Source: Nocardia sp. alder85J (GTDB lineage: Bacteria; Actinomycetota; Actinomycetes; Mycobacteriales; Mycobacteriaceae). From it: DNA of 64,000 bases. The stretch covers positions 558,001 to 622,000 of the forward strand of contig NZ_JAIUCZ020000002.1 in assembly GCF_020176955.2 (NCBI RefSeq), in the 5' to 3' direction. The notes below the pieces were generated by a model. The model saw nothing but the letters and a program-made list of their open reading frames with translations. It ran no database searches and was not told the DNA's origin. The position numbers and the translations under genes were made by a program. This document shows positions 1 to 14,565 of this stretch, piece by piece (position 1 is the first letter of the stretch; each line of letters begins with the position of its first letter).

Positions 1-1226
1 TGTTCTTTTCCCCGGACGAGCACACGTCCAACCGGCTGGACGCGGTGCTGGAGGTGACCGGCCGGCGCTGGCGGGAGAGCCGCCGGCCCGGCGACGACCG
101 GCTCGCGCCGGACGGTCGCGTGTTCGAGGTGCTCTCGGAACATCTGTGCCAGGGGTGGCTCGAAGGGTATCTGCTGACCGGCCGGCACGGCGTGTTCTCC
201 ACCTACGAGGCGTTCGCGCACATCATCGACTCGATGGTGGTGCAGCATGCCAAGTGGCTGCACACCGCGGCCGAGTTCCCTTGGCGGGAACCGATTCCCA
301 GCCTGAACTACCTGATCACCTCGCACGTGTGGCGGCAGGACCACAACGGCGCCTCGCATCAGGATCCGGGCTTCATCGATCACATCCTGAGCAAGCGGCC
401 CGAGGTGTCGCGGGTGTATCTGCCGCCCGACGCCAATTGCCTGTTGCACGTGTTCGACCACTGCCTGCGCGGCCGCGGCCTGATCAATGTGGTGGTGGCC
501 GGAAAGCAGCCCGCGCCACAGTATCTCGGTGACGACGAGGCCCGCCGGCACTGCGCCCGCGGGCTGGGCGTGTGGCGGTGGGCCAGTTCGGACGCCGGGG
601 GCGATACCGATGTCGTGCTGGCCTGCGCGGGTGACGTACCCACCCAGGAGACCCTCGCCGCCGTGGCGTTGCTGCGGGAACTGGCGCCCGAGGTGACGGT
701 CCGCGTCGTGAACGTGGTGGATCTGGCGCGCTTGTTCCCGCCGGACCGGCACCCGCACGGCATCTCCGATCGCGCCTACACGGAGATCTTCACCGCCGGC
801 CGACCGGTGGTCTTCGCGTTCCACGGCTACCCGTGGCTGATCCATCAGCTCGTCTATCGTCGTCCCGGTCACGACCGGATGCACGTGCGGGGATTTCACG
901 ACCGCGGGACCACCACGACCCCGTTCCAGATGTGCGTGCTCAACGGTATCGATCGCTATCATCTCGCGCTCGCCGCGCTCGAGCAGGTGCCCCGGCTGGA
1001 CGAGCGAATGGGCCATCTGCGTGAGGAATTGCTGGACCGGCTCGACCGGGCACGCACTCATGCCTACCGGTTCGGCGAGGATCCGGCGGAGATTCTGGAC
1101 TGGCGCTGGCATACCTCGGGGATGCTGCCGAACCACGGTCGCAACGGCGCGATTCTCCCGGACGGATTACCTCACGACCGAGGACTTTCGGCCGTCTCGG
1201 GGACCGGTGCCGAGGCGGGAAGCTGA
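1..1226 (+). CDS. xfp: Phosphoketolase, C-terminal part (cut by window start)
   Basis: Carboxy-terminal ~407 residues of a thiamine-diphosphate phosphoketolase, which splits xylulose-5-P and/or fructose-6-P into acetyl phosphate plus a shorter sugar phosphate in the cytoplasm. The frame is open from the first bases, and the motif [11 protein letters not shown] that opens the window is characteristic of the family, as are [21 protein letters not shown], the [10 protein letters not shown] stretch and the late NGIDRYHL. The N-terminal, cofactor-binding half lies outside the window. The end is five bases before the next gene, so the two probably share a transcript. Acetyl phosphate production would give ATP through acetate kinase when respiration is limited (inference). 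The last codons contain a DosR-like box (1181-1194). Confidence 0.93.
   Translation, partial: FFSPDEHTSNRLDAVLEVTGRRWRESRRPGDDRLAPDGRVFEVLSEHLCQGWLEGYLLTGRHGVFSTYEAFAHIIDSMVVQHAKWLHTAAEFPWREPIPSLNYLITSHVWRQDHNGASHQDPGFIDHILSKRPEVSRVYLPPDANCLLHVFDHCLRGRGLINVVVAGKQPAPQYLGDDEARRHCARGLGVWRWASSDAGGDTDVVLACAGDVPTQETLAAVALLRELAPEVTVRVVNVVDLARLFPPDRHPHGISDRAYTEIFTAGRPVVFAFHGYPWLIHQLVYRRPGHDRMHVRGFHDRGTTTTPFQMCVLNGIDRYHLALAALEQVPRLDERMGHLREELLDRLDRARTHAYRFGEDPAEILDWRWHTSGMLPNHGRNGAILPDGLPHDRGLSAVSGTGAEAGS
1181..1194 (+). promoter_or_regulatory. DosR-like box inside the end of the phosphoketolase gene
   Basis: AGGACTTTCGGCCG matches the window consensus GGGACTTTCGGCCC at 12 of 14 positions. It lies about 37 bp before the short-chain dehydrogenase start, so it may drive an internal promoter for that gene and the universal stress protein. 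A looser GGGACC half-site follows at 1200. Confidence 0.5.
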
Positions 1227-1230
1227 GTCC

Positions 1231-1995
1231 ATGACCAATTTTCATGGCAGAAGCGCCATCGTCACCGGCGGCGCCCGGGGTATCGGAGCTGCTATCGCAG
1301 CCGAACTCGTGAAACAGGGTATCGGCGTGGTGATCGGGGATCTGCTCGAGCGCGACGGCCGGGCCGTCGCCGATTCGCTCGGGCCGACCGCGATCTTCCG
1401 CCGGCTCGACGTGACCGACGAAGGCAACTGGCGCGCGGTCGCCGCCGACGCCGCGGCGATGTTCGGCCCGCCGGCGGTGCTCGTCAACAACGCGGGCATC
1501 GTGGATTTCGGCGGCATCGATACCGAGAAACCCACGGCTTTCCGGCATGTTCTGGACGTCGATCTGTACGGGGCGTGGCTGGGGATGCGAGTGCTCGTTC
1601 CCTACCTGCGGGCCGCGGGTGGCGGTGTGATCGTCAACGTGTCCTCCACCGCCGGTCTCGTCGGCTACGCCGATCTCGGCGCGTACTCGGCGAGCAAGTG
1701 GGGCCTGCGGGGGCTGACGAAATCCGCTGCGCTGGAACTGGGGCACGACGGCATCCGGGTCTGCTCGGTGCATCCCGGTCCCATCCACACCCCGATGACC
1801 GCCACGATGGACGACTCGGTCACGATCGCCCAGCCGCTGCCGCGCTTCGGCGAACCCGAGGAGGTGGCGGCGATGGTGCGGTTCATCGTCACCGAGGCCA
1901 CCTATTCGACCGGTTCCGAATTCGTCGTGGACGGCGGCGCCACCGCCGGCCAGGTCGTGGCGGTTCCCGCCGAACATCACACCGAAGACTGGTAG
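1231..1995 (+). CDS. Short-chain dehydrogenase/reductase (SDR)
   Basis: Classical SDR of 254 residues, an NAD(P)-dependent oxidoreductase of unknown substrate. The N-terminal Rossmann glycine motif TGGARGIG is at about residues 12-19, followed by the NNAG motif, the catalytic serine in VNVSS, and the YSASK active-site tyrosine/lysine pair. The C-terminal VVDGG block is typical. The ATG at 1231 is chosen because it starts directly before the Rossmann fold, has a GGCGGGAA purine stretch upstream and follows the phosphoketolase stop by four bases. A longer in-frame reading from 1021 only overlaps the phosphoketolase gene. Sandwiched between phosphoketolase and USP, it is probably part of the same hypoxia-responsive unit. 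Confidence 0.92.
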   Translation: MTNFHGRSAIVTGGARGIGAAIAAELVKQGIGVVIGDLLERDGRAVADSLGPTAIFRRLDVTDEGNWRAVAADAAAMFGPPAVLVNNAGIVDFGGIDTEKPTAFRHVLDVDLYGAWLGMRVLVPYLRAAGGGVIVNVSSTAGLVGYADLGAYSASKWGLRGLTKSAALELGHDGIRVCSVHPGPIHTPMTATMDDSVTIAQPLPRFGEPEEVAAMVRFIVTEATYSTGSEFVVDGGATAGQVVAVPAEHHTEDW

Positions 1996-2007
1996 GGGGA
2001 GAACATC

Positions 2008-2925
2008 ATGACTCAGCCCCGTCCGGCGGTCCCGATTCCGCCGATCATCGTCGGCATCGATGGATCGGCGATGTCGCACCGAGCAGCCGCCTGGGCGGCG
2101 GCGGACGCGGCTCTGTACGGCTGCCGCCTGCACCTGGTGCATTCCGTGGCCGGACCCTCGGGGCTCGGTCCCGGCGTCGCGTGGGCAGGTATCGACTACG
2201 GGTGGGTGCATGCCGAGGCGGAGCGGGTACTGGCCGAGGCCACGGAGATCGTCCGAGCCGCGGTGCCCGATGACGGCCCGACGATCACCATGGAGATCAC
2301 CCTCCAGCACACGGTCACCGATCTGGTGGAACTGTCGAAGTCCGCGCGTCTGGTCGTCGTCGGCGATCGAGGTCTGGGCGCGGTGGGCCGAGGGTTGCTC
2401 GGATCGGTCAGCTCCGCGGTGCTGCATCATGCGCATTGCCCGGTTGCGATCGTGCACTCTGCTACGGCTACCGACACGCAGCCGGCGGATCTGCCGGTGG
2501 TCGTCGGCGTCGACGGGACCGCCAACAGCGTGCCCGCGCTGGAGATCGCGTTCGAGGAGGCATCACGCCGGAAGGTCGGCCTGACGGCGGTGCATGCCTG
2601 GAGTGACCTGTCCGCGGGGTTGGAAGTGTCGATCACCGGCTGGGACGCCATCCACGATTCCGAGGCGGCGGTGTTGGCCGAGACCATGGCGGGCTGGACG
2701 CAACGCTATCCGGATGTCGCCGTGCATCGGATCCTGGCCCGCAATTCGCCGACCCGAGCGCTGCTGGATGCCGCGGACCATGCCCAGCTGGTCGTGGTCG
2801 GCAGCCACGGCCGTGGTGGCTTCACCGGCATGCTGATCGGCTCGACCAGTAATTCGCTGGCCCACGCGGTCCCTGGCCCGATCATCGTCGCCCGCAACCC
2901 GCTGTCCCGGGACAACGCAGGGTAG
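2008..2925 (+). CDS. Universal stress protein, two tandem USP domains
   Basis: Cytoplasmic protein of 305 residues with two USP domains (about 10-150 and 160-300). Both carry the ATP-binding signature G-x2-G-x9-G-S/T: GDRGLGAVGRGLLGS in the first and GSHGRGGFTGMLIGS in the second, so both should bind ATP. The ATG at 2008 has a GGGGGAGA ribosome site and follows the SDR gene by 12 bases. Mycobacterial DosR regulons hold several USPs of this tandem type (for example the Rv1996/Rv2005c family). The following gene is convergent. Confidence 0.95.
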   Translation: MTQPRPAVPIPPIIVGIDGSAMSHRAAAWAAADAALYGCRLHLVHSVAGPSGLGPGVAWAGIDYGWVHAEAERVLAEATEIVRAAVPDDGPTITMEITLQHTVTDLVELSKSARLVVVGDRGLGAVGRGLLGSVSSAVLHHAHCPVAIVHSATATDTQPADLPVVVGVDGTANSVPALEIAFEEASRRKVGLTAVHAWSDLSAGLEVSITGWDAIHDSEAAVLAETMAGWTQRYPDVAVHRILARNSPTRALLDAADHAQLVVVGSHGRGGFTGMLIGSTSNSLAHAVPGPIIVARNPLSRDNAG

Positions 2926-2948
2926 CGGGCAGTATCCGGGGAACCGGC

Positions 2949-7116
<4,168 letters not shown>

Positions 7117-7187
7117 GACACCTATCCGATCTGTCGGGAAAAGGTTCTGCTGGAACCAGATTCGCCGTTCGACCGGTCCGGGTCGAC

Positions 7188-7222
7188 GGTCCGAGGTCCC
7201 TTTTCCGGTGGGCCTCGGTCCC
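7188..7222 (-). promoter_or_regulatory. Pair of weak DosR-like half-site repeats before ppsA
   Basis: On the minus strand GGGACCTCGGACC (7200-7188) and GGGACCGAGGCCC (7222-7210) share the GGGACC half-site and have centres 22 bp apart, the spacing seen at other box pairs in this window. Each is one base shorter than the 14-bp consensus and the match is modest. Position is 72-106 bp upstream of the PEP synthase start. Confidence 0.35.
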
Positions 7223-7228
7223 TGACCG

Positions 7229-7876
7229 TCAGTGCCCGGTGTCCTTGGCGGTGCGCAGCTGTGAGGCGTACACCGCCGCCTGGGTGCGGCGTTCCATCCC
7301 GAGTTTGGCCAGCAGCCGGGAGACATAGTTCTTGACGGTCTTCTCGGCGAGGAACATGCGCTCGGCGATCTGCCGGTTGGTCAGGCCGTCGCCGAGCAGG
7401 TCCAGCAGTTTGCGTTCCTGATCGGTCAGCCCGGCCAGCGGGCCGTCCGGCTGGGTACTGCGGCGCAGCCGGTCCATCAGCGCGGCGGCGGCCCGGTTGT
7501 CCAGCAGCGAGCGGCCGCTGCCGACGGCCTTGACCGCGGCGGCCAGTTCCATCCCTTTGATGTCCTTCACGACATAGCCGCTGGCCCCGGCGAGGATGGC
7601 GTCCATCATCGCCTGTTCGTCGGTGAACGAGGTGAGGATCAGGCAGCGCAGATCGTCGAGCTTGGACAGCAGATCGCGGCACAACTCGATGCCGTTGCCG
7701 TCGGGCAACCGCACATCCAGCACCGCGACGTCCGGCCGCAGGGCCGGTATCCGCGCCAGTGCCCCGGCCACGTCGCCGGCCTCACCGATGACGGTCAACT
7801 CCGGGTCGTTGGACAACAGATCGACCAGACCGCGGCGGACTATCTCGTGGTCGTCCACCAGGAAAACCTTGATCAT
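7229..7876 (-). CDS. dosR: DosR/DevR dormancy response regulator
   Basis: NarL/FixJ-type regulator of 215 residues. The receiver domain (1-120) has acidic pair Asp8/Asp9 and phospho-acceptor Asp54 in [10 protein letters not shown]. The LuxR-type helix-turn-helix (about 150-210) ends in [20 protein letters not shown], which I recall as essentially the sequence of M. tuberculosis DosR. It should be phosphorylated by the two DosS/DosT-like kinases of this window and activate genes with the boxes listed here. The ATG at 7876 begins at [10 protein letters not shown], the expected N-terminus. The cognate kinase is not the direct neighbour: PEP synthase lies between. A box at 7939-7952 suggests autoregulation. 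Confidence 0.96.
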   Translation of the reverse strand: MIKVFLVDDHEIVRRGLVDLLSNDPELTVIGEAGDVAGALARIPALRPDVAVLDVRLPDGNGIELCRDLLSKLDDLRCLILTSFTDEQAMMDAILAGASGYVVKDIKGMELAAAVKAVGSGRSLLDNRAAAALMDRLRRSTQPDGPLAGLTDQERKLLDLLGDGLTNRQIAERMFLAEKTVKNYVSRLLAKLGMERRTQAAVYASQLRTAKDTGH

Positions 7877-7938
7877 GACGGATCCAATCGCTGTGGGGAT
7901 CGGTTATCACCTTAAACCGCCTCGACCCGCCCGGCATA

Positions 7939-7952
7939 CGGACGAAAGTCAC
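7939..7952 (-). promoter_or_regulatory. DosR-like box upstream of dosR
   Basis: Minus-strand reading GTGACTTTCGTCCG matches the window consensus at 11 of 14. It is 63 bp before the dosR start and may mediate autoregulation. A looser 9/14 match lies 23 bp further upstream (7962-7975). Confidence 0.5.
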
Positions 7953-7981
7953 CGGTCCCGATCGCCGTCCGGCCCGGATCC

Positions 7982-9124
7982 TCACCTGTCGGTGCGGCCG
8001 ATGGGCAGCCCGAGCGCGGACCTGTCACAGGCGGTGGCCATATCCGTCGCGGTGACGATGCCGATCAGCCGGCCCTGCCCGTCCACGACCGTGATCGCGT
8101 CCAGATCGGGCCGCAGCACGACCCGGGTCGCGGCGTCCGCCAGCGGTGTGTCGGCGGTGACGACCGCGCCCGGCGGCAGGTTCCGCGCGATCGCCGCGAC
8201 CGGGGTCACTCCCCGGGCCGGCGCCGGGGTCCGGGCCAGGTCCGGCCACGCCGCGATCGCGGATGGCCGACCGGTCTCGTCCACGACCGGGAAGATTCGA
8301 TGGCCACCGCTCGCCGCCTCGGAGCGCAGCAGGTCGTCGACCGACCAACGTCCCGGCACCGCCACCACCGGACTGCTCATGACCTCGCCGACGGTGCTGT
8401 CACCCAGCCGATGACGTAGTCCGGCGACAGCCAATTCGCTGCCTGCGGAGGTGCGCAGGAACCAGCCCAGCAGCATCGGCCACAGCCCGTCCAGTCGCCG
8501 CGTCGACACGATCTCGAGCACGCCGAGCATGATGAGGATCGTTCCCAGCCAGCGTCCGCTGCGGGCGGCGACGGTCGCCGCACGCAAGCGATCGCCGGTG
8601 CGCCACCAGACCACTGCCCGCAGCACCCGGCCGCCGTCGAGGGGAGCACCCGGCAGCATGTTGAACACGGCCAGCACGATGTTCATGACCGCCAGCCAGA
8701 CCAGCGTGAGCGTGACCGCGCCGTCCGGTGCGAACGCGGCGGCGAGTATCGAGGCGGCGAACGCGACGACCGCGGTCGCCAGGCTGGCCAGCGGACCGGC
8801 CAGGGCGATCCACAGGTCCGTGCGCGCGTCCGGCGGTTCGTCGGCGAGTTCGGAGGCGCCGCCGAGCAGCCAGAACACGATGCGCTCGACCCGTACACCG
8901 TGGCGGCGGGCCACGATCGAATGCGCGAGCTCGTGCCCGGCCAGCGTGGCGAACAGCACCACCGCGCCGGCCGCCGCCACGATCCACAGGTACACCGGGC
9001 CGCCGTGACCGTCGAGGGCGCTGTGCAGGATCCAGGCGAACACGGCGAGCGTGGCCAGCACCGACCAATGGGCGCCGAGCCGGATTCCGGCGATCCGGCC
9101 GAGGGGCAGGGTTTCACGCAGCAC
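7982..9124 (-). CDS. rip3: Site-2 metalloprotease with CBS domains, Rip3-like
   Basis: Integral membrane zinc protease of 380 residues. Metal-binding motif HELAHS (about residue 65) lies in an early transmembrane helix, and the second site [10 protein letters not shown] lies near 165. Hydrophobic segments at about 20-45, 50-70, 105-135, 135-155 and 195-225 form the S2P core. Two CBS domains follow (about 255-375). This architecture equals Rv2625c (Rip3), a DosR-regulon member of M. tuberculosis. The GTG start at 9124 has an AGGAGGTGACC ribosome site. It overlaps the end of the small membrane gene upstream by 11 bp, so they are probably translated together. Substrate is unknown. Confidence 0.92.
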   Translation of the reverse strand: MLRETLPLGRIAGIRLGAHWSVLATLAVFAWILHSALDGHGGPVYLWIVAAAGAVVLFATLAGHELAHSIVARRHGVRVERIVFWLLGGASELADEPPDARTDLWIALAGPLASLATAVVAFAASILAAAFAPDGAVTLTLVWLAVMNIVLAVFNMLPGAPLDGGRVLRAVVWWRTGDRLRAATVAARSGRWLGTILIMLGVLEIVSTRRLDGLWPMLLGWFLRTSAGSELAVAGLRHRLGDSTVGEVMSSPVVAVPGRWSVDDLLRSEAASGGHRIFPVVDETGRPSAIAAWPDLARTPAPARGVTPVAAIARNLPPGAVVTADTPLADAATRVVLRPDLDAITVVDGQGRLIGIVTATDMATACDRSALGLPIGRTDR

Positions 9125-9317
9125 GGCCGGTCACCTCCTGCCGGCACCGGTTCGTGGCGACCGGGTTCGGGCGCCACAGGACCACCGGCAACAGGGTTGT
9201 TCCGGCCGCCCCCATCACGGCCAACGGCACGACTGCCGGTACCGCGCCGAACCGGGCGAGTACGGCGACGAGTGCGGGCACCGCGGCGATGCATCCGGAC
9301 AGATATCGAATGTTCAT
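9114..9317 (-). CDS. Small two-helix membrane protein (hypothetical)
   Basis: Sixty-seven residues with two hydrophobic helices (about 5-24 and 27-48) separated by a short turn, then a basic tail. I do not recognise a family. It overlaps the start of the Rip3-like protease by 11 bp in another frame, an arrangement typical of translational coupling, and a GGCTGGAA stretch precedes the ATG at 9317. A longer in-frame start at 9392 exists but adds a polar segment without support. It might be a partner or substrate of the protease (inference from position only). Confidence 0.5.
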   Translation of the reverse strand: MNIRYLSGCIAAVPALVAVLARFGAVPAVVPLAVMGAAGTTLLPVVLWRPNPVATNRCRQEVTGRAA

Positions 9318-9410
9318 GTGTTCCAGCCTGTTCCACATCCGGTTCGCTGTCCGGAGCCGTCCTGCCTCGCGGTCGGTGACCAACGTCATCACGCGGCCGC
9401 GTGGTCGATG

Positions 9411-10415
9411 TCACTGCTCGGAGCGGAGCTCCAGACAATCGTCGAGCGGTCTGCGGGGAGTGGGAGCCGGGCGGCCGTCGTCCGGTGCCAGGCCGATGCG
9501 GATCACCACCTGCGGCACTGCCGGGTGCGGCAGCAACTCCGCGACCGTGCGCCGGGCGATGCCCGACTCGGTGACATGGGTGAGCGCGCAGGTCGACAAG
9601 CCCGCGGCGGCGCATTCCAGCAGCACGGCCGACAGTGCTTCACCGGTCTGGAGCCACAGCTCCCGGGTGTCGGTCGCGCAGCTCAACACCACCAGCCGCG
9701 CCGCGTCGGCGAGCGCACCGCGCCGGGCCGAGTGCGGCGCAGTGGGGAACGAACGCGCGATGTCGGTGCGCGTCGCCTCCTCCGCGGAGACCAGCGCGGT
9801 CTCCGGGACGCCCTCGGCGACATCGGAATGCCCGGTCCACCAGGCTAATTCCTGCTGGTAGAACAGATCTTCGCGATGTGCCGCCGCAGCCTGCTCCGAC
9901 GCCGCCGCCAGCCGGGGGCGGCTCTCCTCCGGGAGGACGTCCAAGTCCACGTCATGCGGTTCGGCGAGGCGGCGCAGCGCTCGCGCCGTGGTATCGAATT
10001 CCGGCGGCGCGAGCATCGGCAGCCGGTCGCTGTACCGCTCGGCGATGGCGTGCGCGCGACGCGGCACCCCGGCCGGCGGGTCCGGCCAGGGCCGGAACTC
10101 GATGGCCGCCAGATGGTCGGGCCGGTGGGGGTCGGGAAACCGCTCGGTGTCGGTGTGCCAACCGGCCGCGGCGAAGGCGGTGCGGGCGTGATGCAGAACC
10201 GCGCCGCAGCTGATCAGCTGCTGTCGATTGCGCGGGTCGGCCGCGGGCAGGACCCGATCCAGATCGGCGAACAGATGCAGACGTCCACCGTCGAAGACCC
10301 AGTGCCACGGCTGGGTGTTGTGGATCGACGGAGCGCGCCCGGCCAGCCGCAGCGCCGCCTGCACGGCGGGCCGGTCCGGAATCGGTGTCGTGGCGACGTG
10401 ATCCATAGCTGTCAT
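9411..10415 (-). CDS. Acg-family nitroreductase-like protein (copy 1)
   Basis: Protein of 334 residues related to M. tuberculosis Acg (Rv2032) and Rv3131, which are DosR-induced FMN-binding nitroreductase relatives that may sequester rather than turn over flavin. Signature GRAPSIHNTQPW near the N-terminus, the WWTGH block in the middle, and the C-terminal CALTH...PQVVIRIG block are shared with the two other copies in this window. The ATG at 10415 gives the length expected of the family; the longer reading (to 11024) overlaps the next gene and is not supported. Transcribed toward the Rip3 unit. The DosR-like boxes at 10452-10487 lie 37-72 bp upstream. Confidence 0.88.
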   Translation of the reverse strand: MTAMDHVATTPIPDRPAVQAALRLAGRAPSIHNTQPWHWVFDGGRLHLFADLDRVLPAADPRNRQQLISCGAVLHHARTAFAAAGWHTDTERFPDPHRPDHLAAIEFRPWPDPPAGVPRRAHAIAERYSDRLPMLAPPEFDTTARALRRLAEPHDVDLDVLPEESRPRLAAASEQAAAAHREDLFYQQELAWWTGHSDVAEGVPETALVSAEEATRTDIARSFPTAPHSARRGALADAARLVVLSCATDTRELWLQTGEALSAVLLECAAAGLSTCALTHVTESGIARRTVAELLPHPAVPQVVIRIGLAPDDGRPAPTPRRPLDDCLELRSEQ

Positions 10416-10451
10416 GACGTCAGGATGGTCCGGCTCGGTCACCGCCGGATA

Positions 10452-10487
10452 CGGGCTTCCGCCTCGGTCGTGCGGGCCGATGGTCAC
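10452..10487 (-). promoter_or_regulatory. DosR-like box pair upstream of nitroreductase copy 1
   Basis: The proximal candidate GGGCCGATGGTCAC (10474-10487) is 11/14 to the consensus in reverse complement. A weaker 9/14 match (CGGGCTTCCGCCTC, 10452-10465) has its centre 22 bp away. The first overlaps the stop codon of the upstream gene. Confidence 0.5.
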
Positions 10488-11377
10488 ATTTCCGTGAGTT
10501 CGGCGAGGTCGTCGGCCGGCCTTCCCATCCCGTCCAGCGCGGCGGCCAGCAGGTGGCGCATCTCGTCGGCGACCTCCTGCAGGTCGTCGTGCCGGGTGGC
10601 GCGCACCAGGACCGCCGGATCCGCGGCCTCGACCCGGACACGTCCGTCCTGCTCGCGGATCGCGACGGCGCGCGGCAGCAGCAGACCCGCCTGCGGGTCC
10701 ACGGCCACGGCACTTGCGGTCAGTCGCGGATGACAGGCATCGAGGACGAGATGCCTGTCGCCGGGTGCGCCGAGTTCGTCCCGCATGGTGGCCTGCAGGT
10801 CCATCTCGCCGAGGATCTCGAAACCCGCTGCCCGTAGTGCCTCCCGGACCAATGTGACGGCGCGGTCGAACACGATGTCCAGGTCGACGGTGACGGCCGT
10901 CGGTGGCGCCACGGGGACGCGGATCTCGGTCAACAGCCGTTTCGGGTCGGCCACCTCGTCGGGTCCCACCAGGTAGACCTCCGTCGGCGGGCCGATCGGG
11001 CGGTGGCCGGAGATTCGCAACCATTCGCGCAATGCCGTGTAGGCCCCGCCGAGCCCGTCGTAACCGCCGCGATGGCAGGTGCGGGCCACCAGTGTCCCGG
11101 GGGTCACGATGACCTCGGCGCCCGACCGCGGCCCCAGGGCGGCGCCGGGTTCGACGGGCACCGCGAAATCCACCTCCACCGTCTCACCGTCCGGCACCGA
11201 TTGCCGATAGGTGATCGTGGGCGAACCACACGCCACCAGCCCGGTCCGGCCGGCCACCGTCACCAGTTCCCGCATGCCCGCGGCCAGATCGGCGCCGAGT
11301 CGATCCTGCCGGACCTCCCGCGGCACCCGCAGCACCGCCTGCGGCACCGCCTCGCACACCGCCACCCGGTACTCCAT
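10484..11377 (-). CDS. GyrI-like effector-binding domain fused to DUF302
   Basis: Protein of 297 residues. Residues about 1-155 resemble the GyrI-like/AraC effector-binding fold (MEYRVAVCEAVPQ start, repeated strand-helix units, HRGGYDGL, a late GPPTEVYL). Residues about 165-290 resemble DUF302, with the conserved HLVLDACHP segment. There is no DNA-binding domain, so it is likely a small-molecule-binding protein acting alone. The ATG at 11377 has AAGGAGTTCGTG upstream. Divergent from the second sensor kinase, with 290 bp between. Function unknown; the context suggests a role in the hypoxia response. Confidence 0.8.
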   Translation of the reverse strand: MEYRVAVCEAVPQAVLRVPREVRQDRLGADLAAGMRELVTVAGRTGLVACGSPTITYRQSVPDGETVEVDFAVPVEPGAALGPRSGAEVIVTPGTLVARTCHRGGYDGLGGAYTALREWLRISGHRPIGPPTEVYLVGPDEVADPKRLLTEIRVPVAPPTAVTVDLDIVFDRAVTLVREALRAAGFEILGEMDLQATMRDELGAPGDRHLVLDACHPRLTASAVAVDPQAGLLLPRAVAIREQDGRVRVEAADPAVLVRATRHDDLQEVADEMRHLLAAALDGMGRPADDLAELTEM

Positions 11378-11577
11378 CACGAACTCCTTCCATCGCTTGT
11401 AACCCGTGAGCATCCCGCTCTCGGCCCCGCACGCCCAGAGCAGATGGACTCGCCCGTAAAGGACGAATGCACTTCGTTCGACGTGGCGGTCGGCGGGGGT
11501 CGGTCCCGGGGTCACCGGAAGGTGACGCGGGAGCAGCTCCGCAGCGACATGGCCTGGACGGCTTGTGTACCGCGCGT

Positions 11578-11613
11578 GGGACTTTCGACATGCCAGCGAC
11601 CGACTTCGGGCCC
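11578..11613 (+). promoter_or_regulatory. DosR-like box pair before sensor kinase copy 2
   Basis: GGGACTTTCGACAT (11578-11591, 11/14 and perfect over the first ten bases) and CCGACTTCGGGCCC (11600-11613, 10/14) have centres 22 bp apart and end 54 bp before the kinase GTG. The rest of the 290-bp divergent gap (11378-11667) shows no other recognisable element. Confidence 0.55.
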
Positions 11614-11616
11614 TAG

Positions 11617-13449
<1,833 letters not shown>

Positions 13450-13462
13450 CGTCCGGAAGCAA

Positions 13463-13507
13463 CGGCCGATCGTCCCTTCCGGCAAGTGATTTCGGCCCTT
13501 TCGGCCC
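13463..13507 (+). promoter_or_regulatory. DosR-like boxes before the hibernation factor
   Basis: CGGCCGATCGTCCC (13463-13476, 11/14 in reverse) and GGCCCTTTCGGCCC (13494-13507, 12/14) lie in the 85-bp gap after the kinase; the second ends 27 bp before the start codon. Confidence 0.55.
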
Positions 13508-13534
13508 GGCCGGTCGGCTCGGCATCGTGGACCG

Positions 13535-14344
13535 ATGACCAACGTGGAATGCCAGATCTCGGCCGACCAGCACGTCTCCGCGGCAGCGGCGGACTATGCC
13601 CGCGAGAAGATCGGTCACGCCCTCCGCTGTACCCCCGAACCCGTCCTCTCCGCGCACGTCCGGCTCACCGGGCATCGTGACCCGGCGGTCGCGAAACCTG
13701 TTGTCGCGCATGTGAACGTCAATGTGAACGGACATCCGGTCCAGGCCCGGACCGAGGCGGCGACCAGCCGTGAGGCCGTCGACCTGCTTGCCGCGCGGCT
13801 GACCGCCCGGCTGAGCCGGTTGCCTCGTCACGGTGACACGGCACGCGGCGGGCACGACCAGCACGCGGCACACGAATGGCGGCACAGCGATCCCCGCAGG
13901 GAACCATTGCCCTACTTCCCGCGCCCGGTGGAGCAGCGCGAGGTCTATCGGCACGCCGCGTTCCCGCCGGTGCCGCAACTCTGTGACGAGGCGGCCCTGG
14001 ACATGGACCTCATGGACTACGAGTTCCACCTGTTCACCGAGTCCGGCAGCGGCATCGACAGCGTCCTCTACCGCACCACCACGGGATTGCGCCTGGCACA
14101 AGCGAATCCGCGACCCGACACGATCATCCGAGGCGACGTCGACCTCGACACGGACACCGGCGCCGCACCGGTGCTGAGCGAGGCGGCGGCCATCGCGCGA
14201 CTGGAGTTGTCGGGCCGGCCGTTCGTCTTCTTCATCGACCCCGATTCCGGGCGCGGGCGTCTGCTCTACCACCGGTACGACGGGCACTACGGGCTGCTCA
14301 CCGCGGCCGTCGCACCGGGGGGCAGTGGTGCGGGGCAGCGCTGA
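13535..14344 (+). CDS. hpf: Long-form ribosome hibernation factor (HPF/RaiA family)
   Basis: Protein of 269 residues. The N-terminal ~100 residues are an HPF/RaiA-like fold (VECQISADQHVS, VNVNVNGHPVQARTEA). The C-terminal half holds sigma-54-modulation/HPF C-terminal modules (YEFHLFTESGSGIDSVLYRT, SGRPFVFFIDPDSGRG, YHRYDGHYGLL), which mediate 100S ribosome dimerisation or ribosome stabilisation in long forms. The length and architecture match DosR-regulated actinobacterial homologues (Rv0079 of M. tuberculosis; the hypoxia hibernation factor of M. smegmatis). The ATG at 13535 is the first start after two DosR-like boxes. Function in the cell: storage of inactive ribosomes during oxygen starvation. 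Confidence 0.88.
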   Translation: MTNVECQISADQHVSAAAADYAREKIGHALRCTPEPVLSAHVRLTGHRDPAVAKPVVAHVNVNVNGHPVQARTEAATSREAVDLLAARLTARLSRLPRHGDTARGGHDQHAAHEWRHSDPRREPLPYFPRPVEQREVYRHAAFPPVPQLCDEAALDMDLMDYEFHLFTESGSGIDSVLYRTTTGLRLAQANPRPDTIIRGDVDLDTDTGAAPVLSEAAAIARLELSGRPFVFFIDPDSGRGRLLYHRYDGHYGLLTAAVAPGGSGAGQR

Positions 14345-14417
14345 ACCGGGGGTCCGTACCGCTGGGCACCGCGGGGCCGCCCGTGCCCGGGAGGGATATC
14401 GGCCGGTGATCCAGCTG

Positions 14418-14453
14418 ATGACCGAAGTCCCCATGGCGGCGGACTTTGCGCTC
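14418..14453 (+). promoter_or_regulatory. Candidate DosR-like box pair before the V/A-ATPase operon
   Basis: GGGACTTCGGTCAT on the minus strand (14431-14418; 10/14 to the mycobacterial consensus, with an intact GGGACTT half) and CGGACTTTGCGCTC on the plus strand (14440-14453, 10/14) have centres 22 bp apart. They lie 113-148 bp before the first ATPase gene, in a 221-bp gap with no other feature I can identify. The matches are weaker than elsewhere. Confidence 0.4.
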
Positions 14454-14565
14454 TCCCCGCGACCCGGTGCGCTGCCGTTGACTGGAGGTAACGACTCGTA
14501 CCGGGTCGACCGGGATTCGGAGGGGTTGATGGGCGGCATGAGCCACGATCCAGTGGGAGCACGAA

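Noticed and set aside
940..2457. Long minus-strand frame opposite SDR and USP genes
   Set aside because: Arg/Gly/His-rich composition without any domain; a shadow of GC-rich genes on the other strand.
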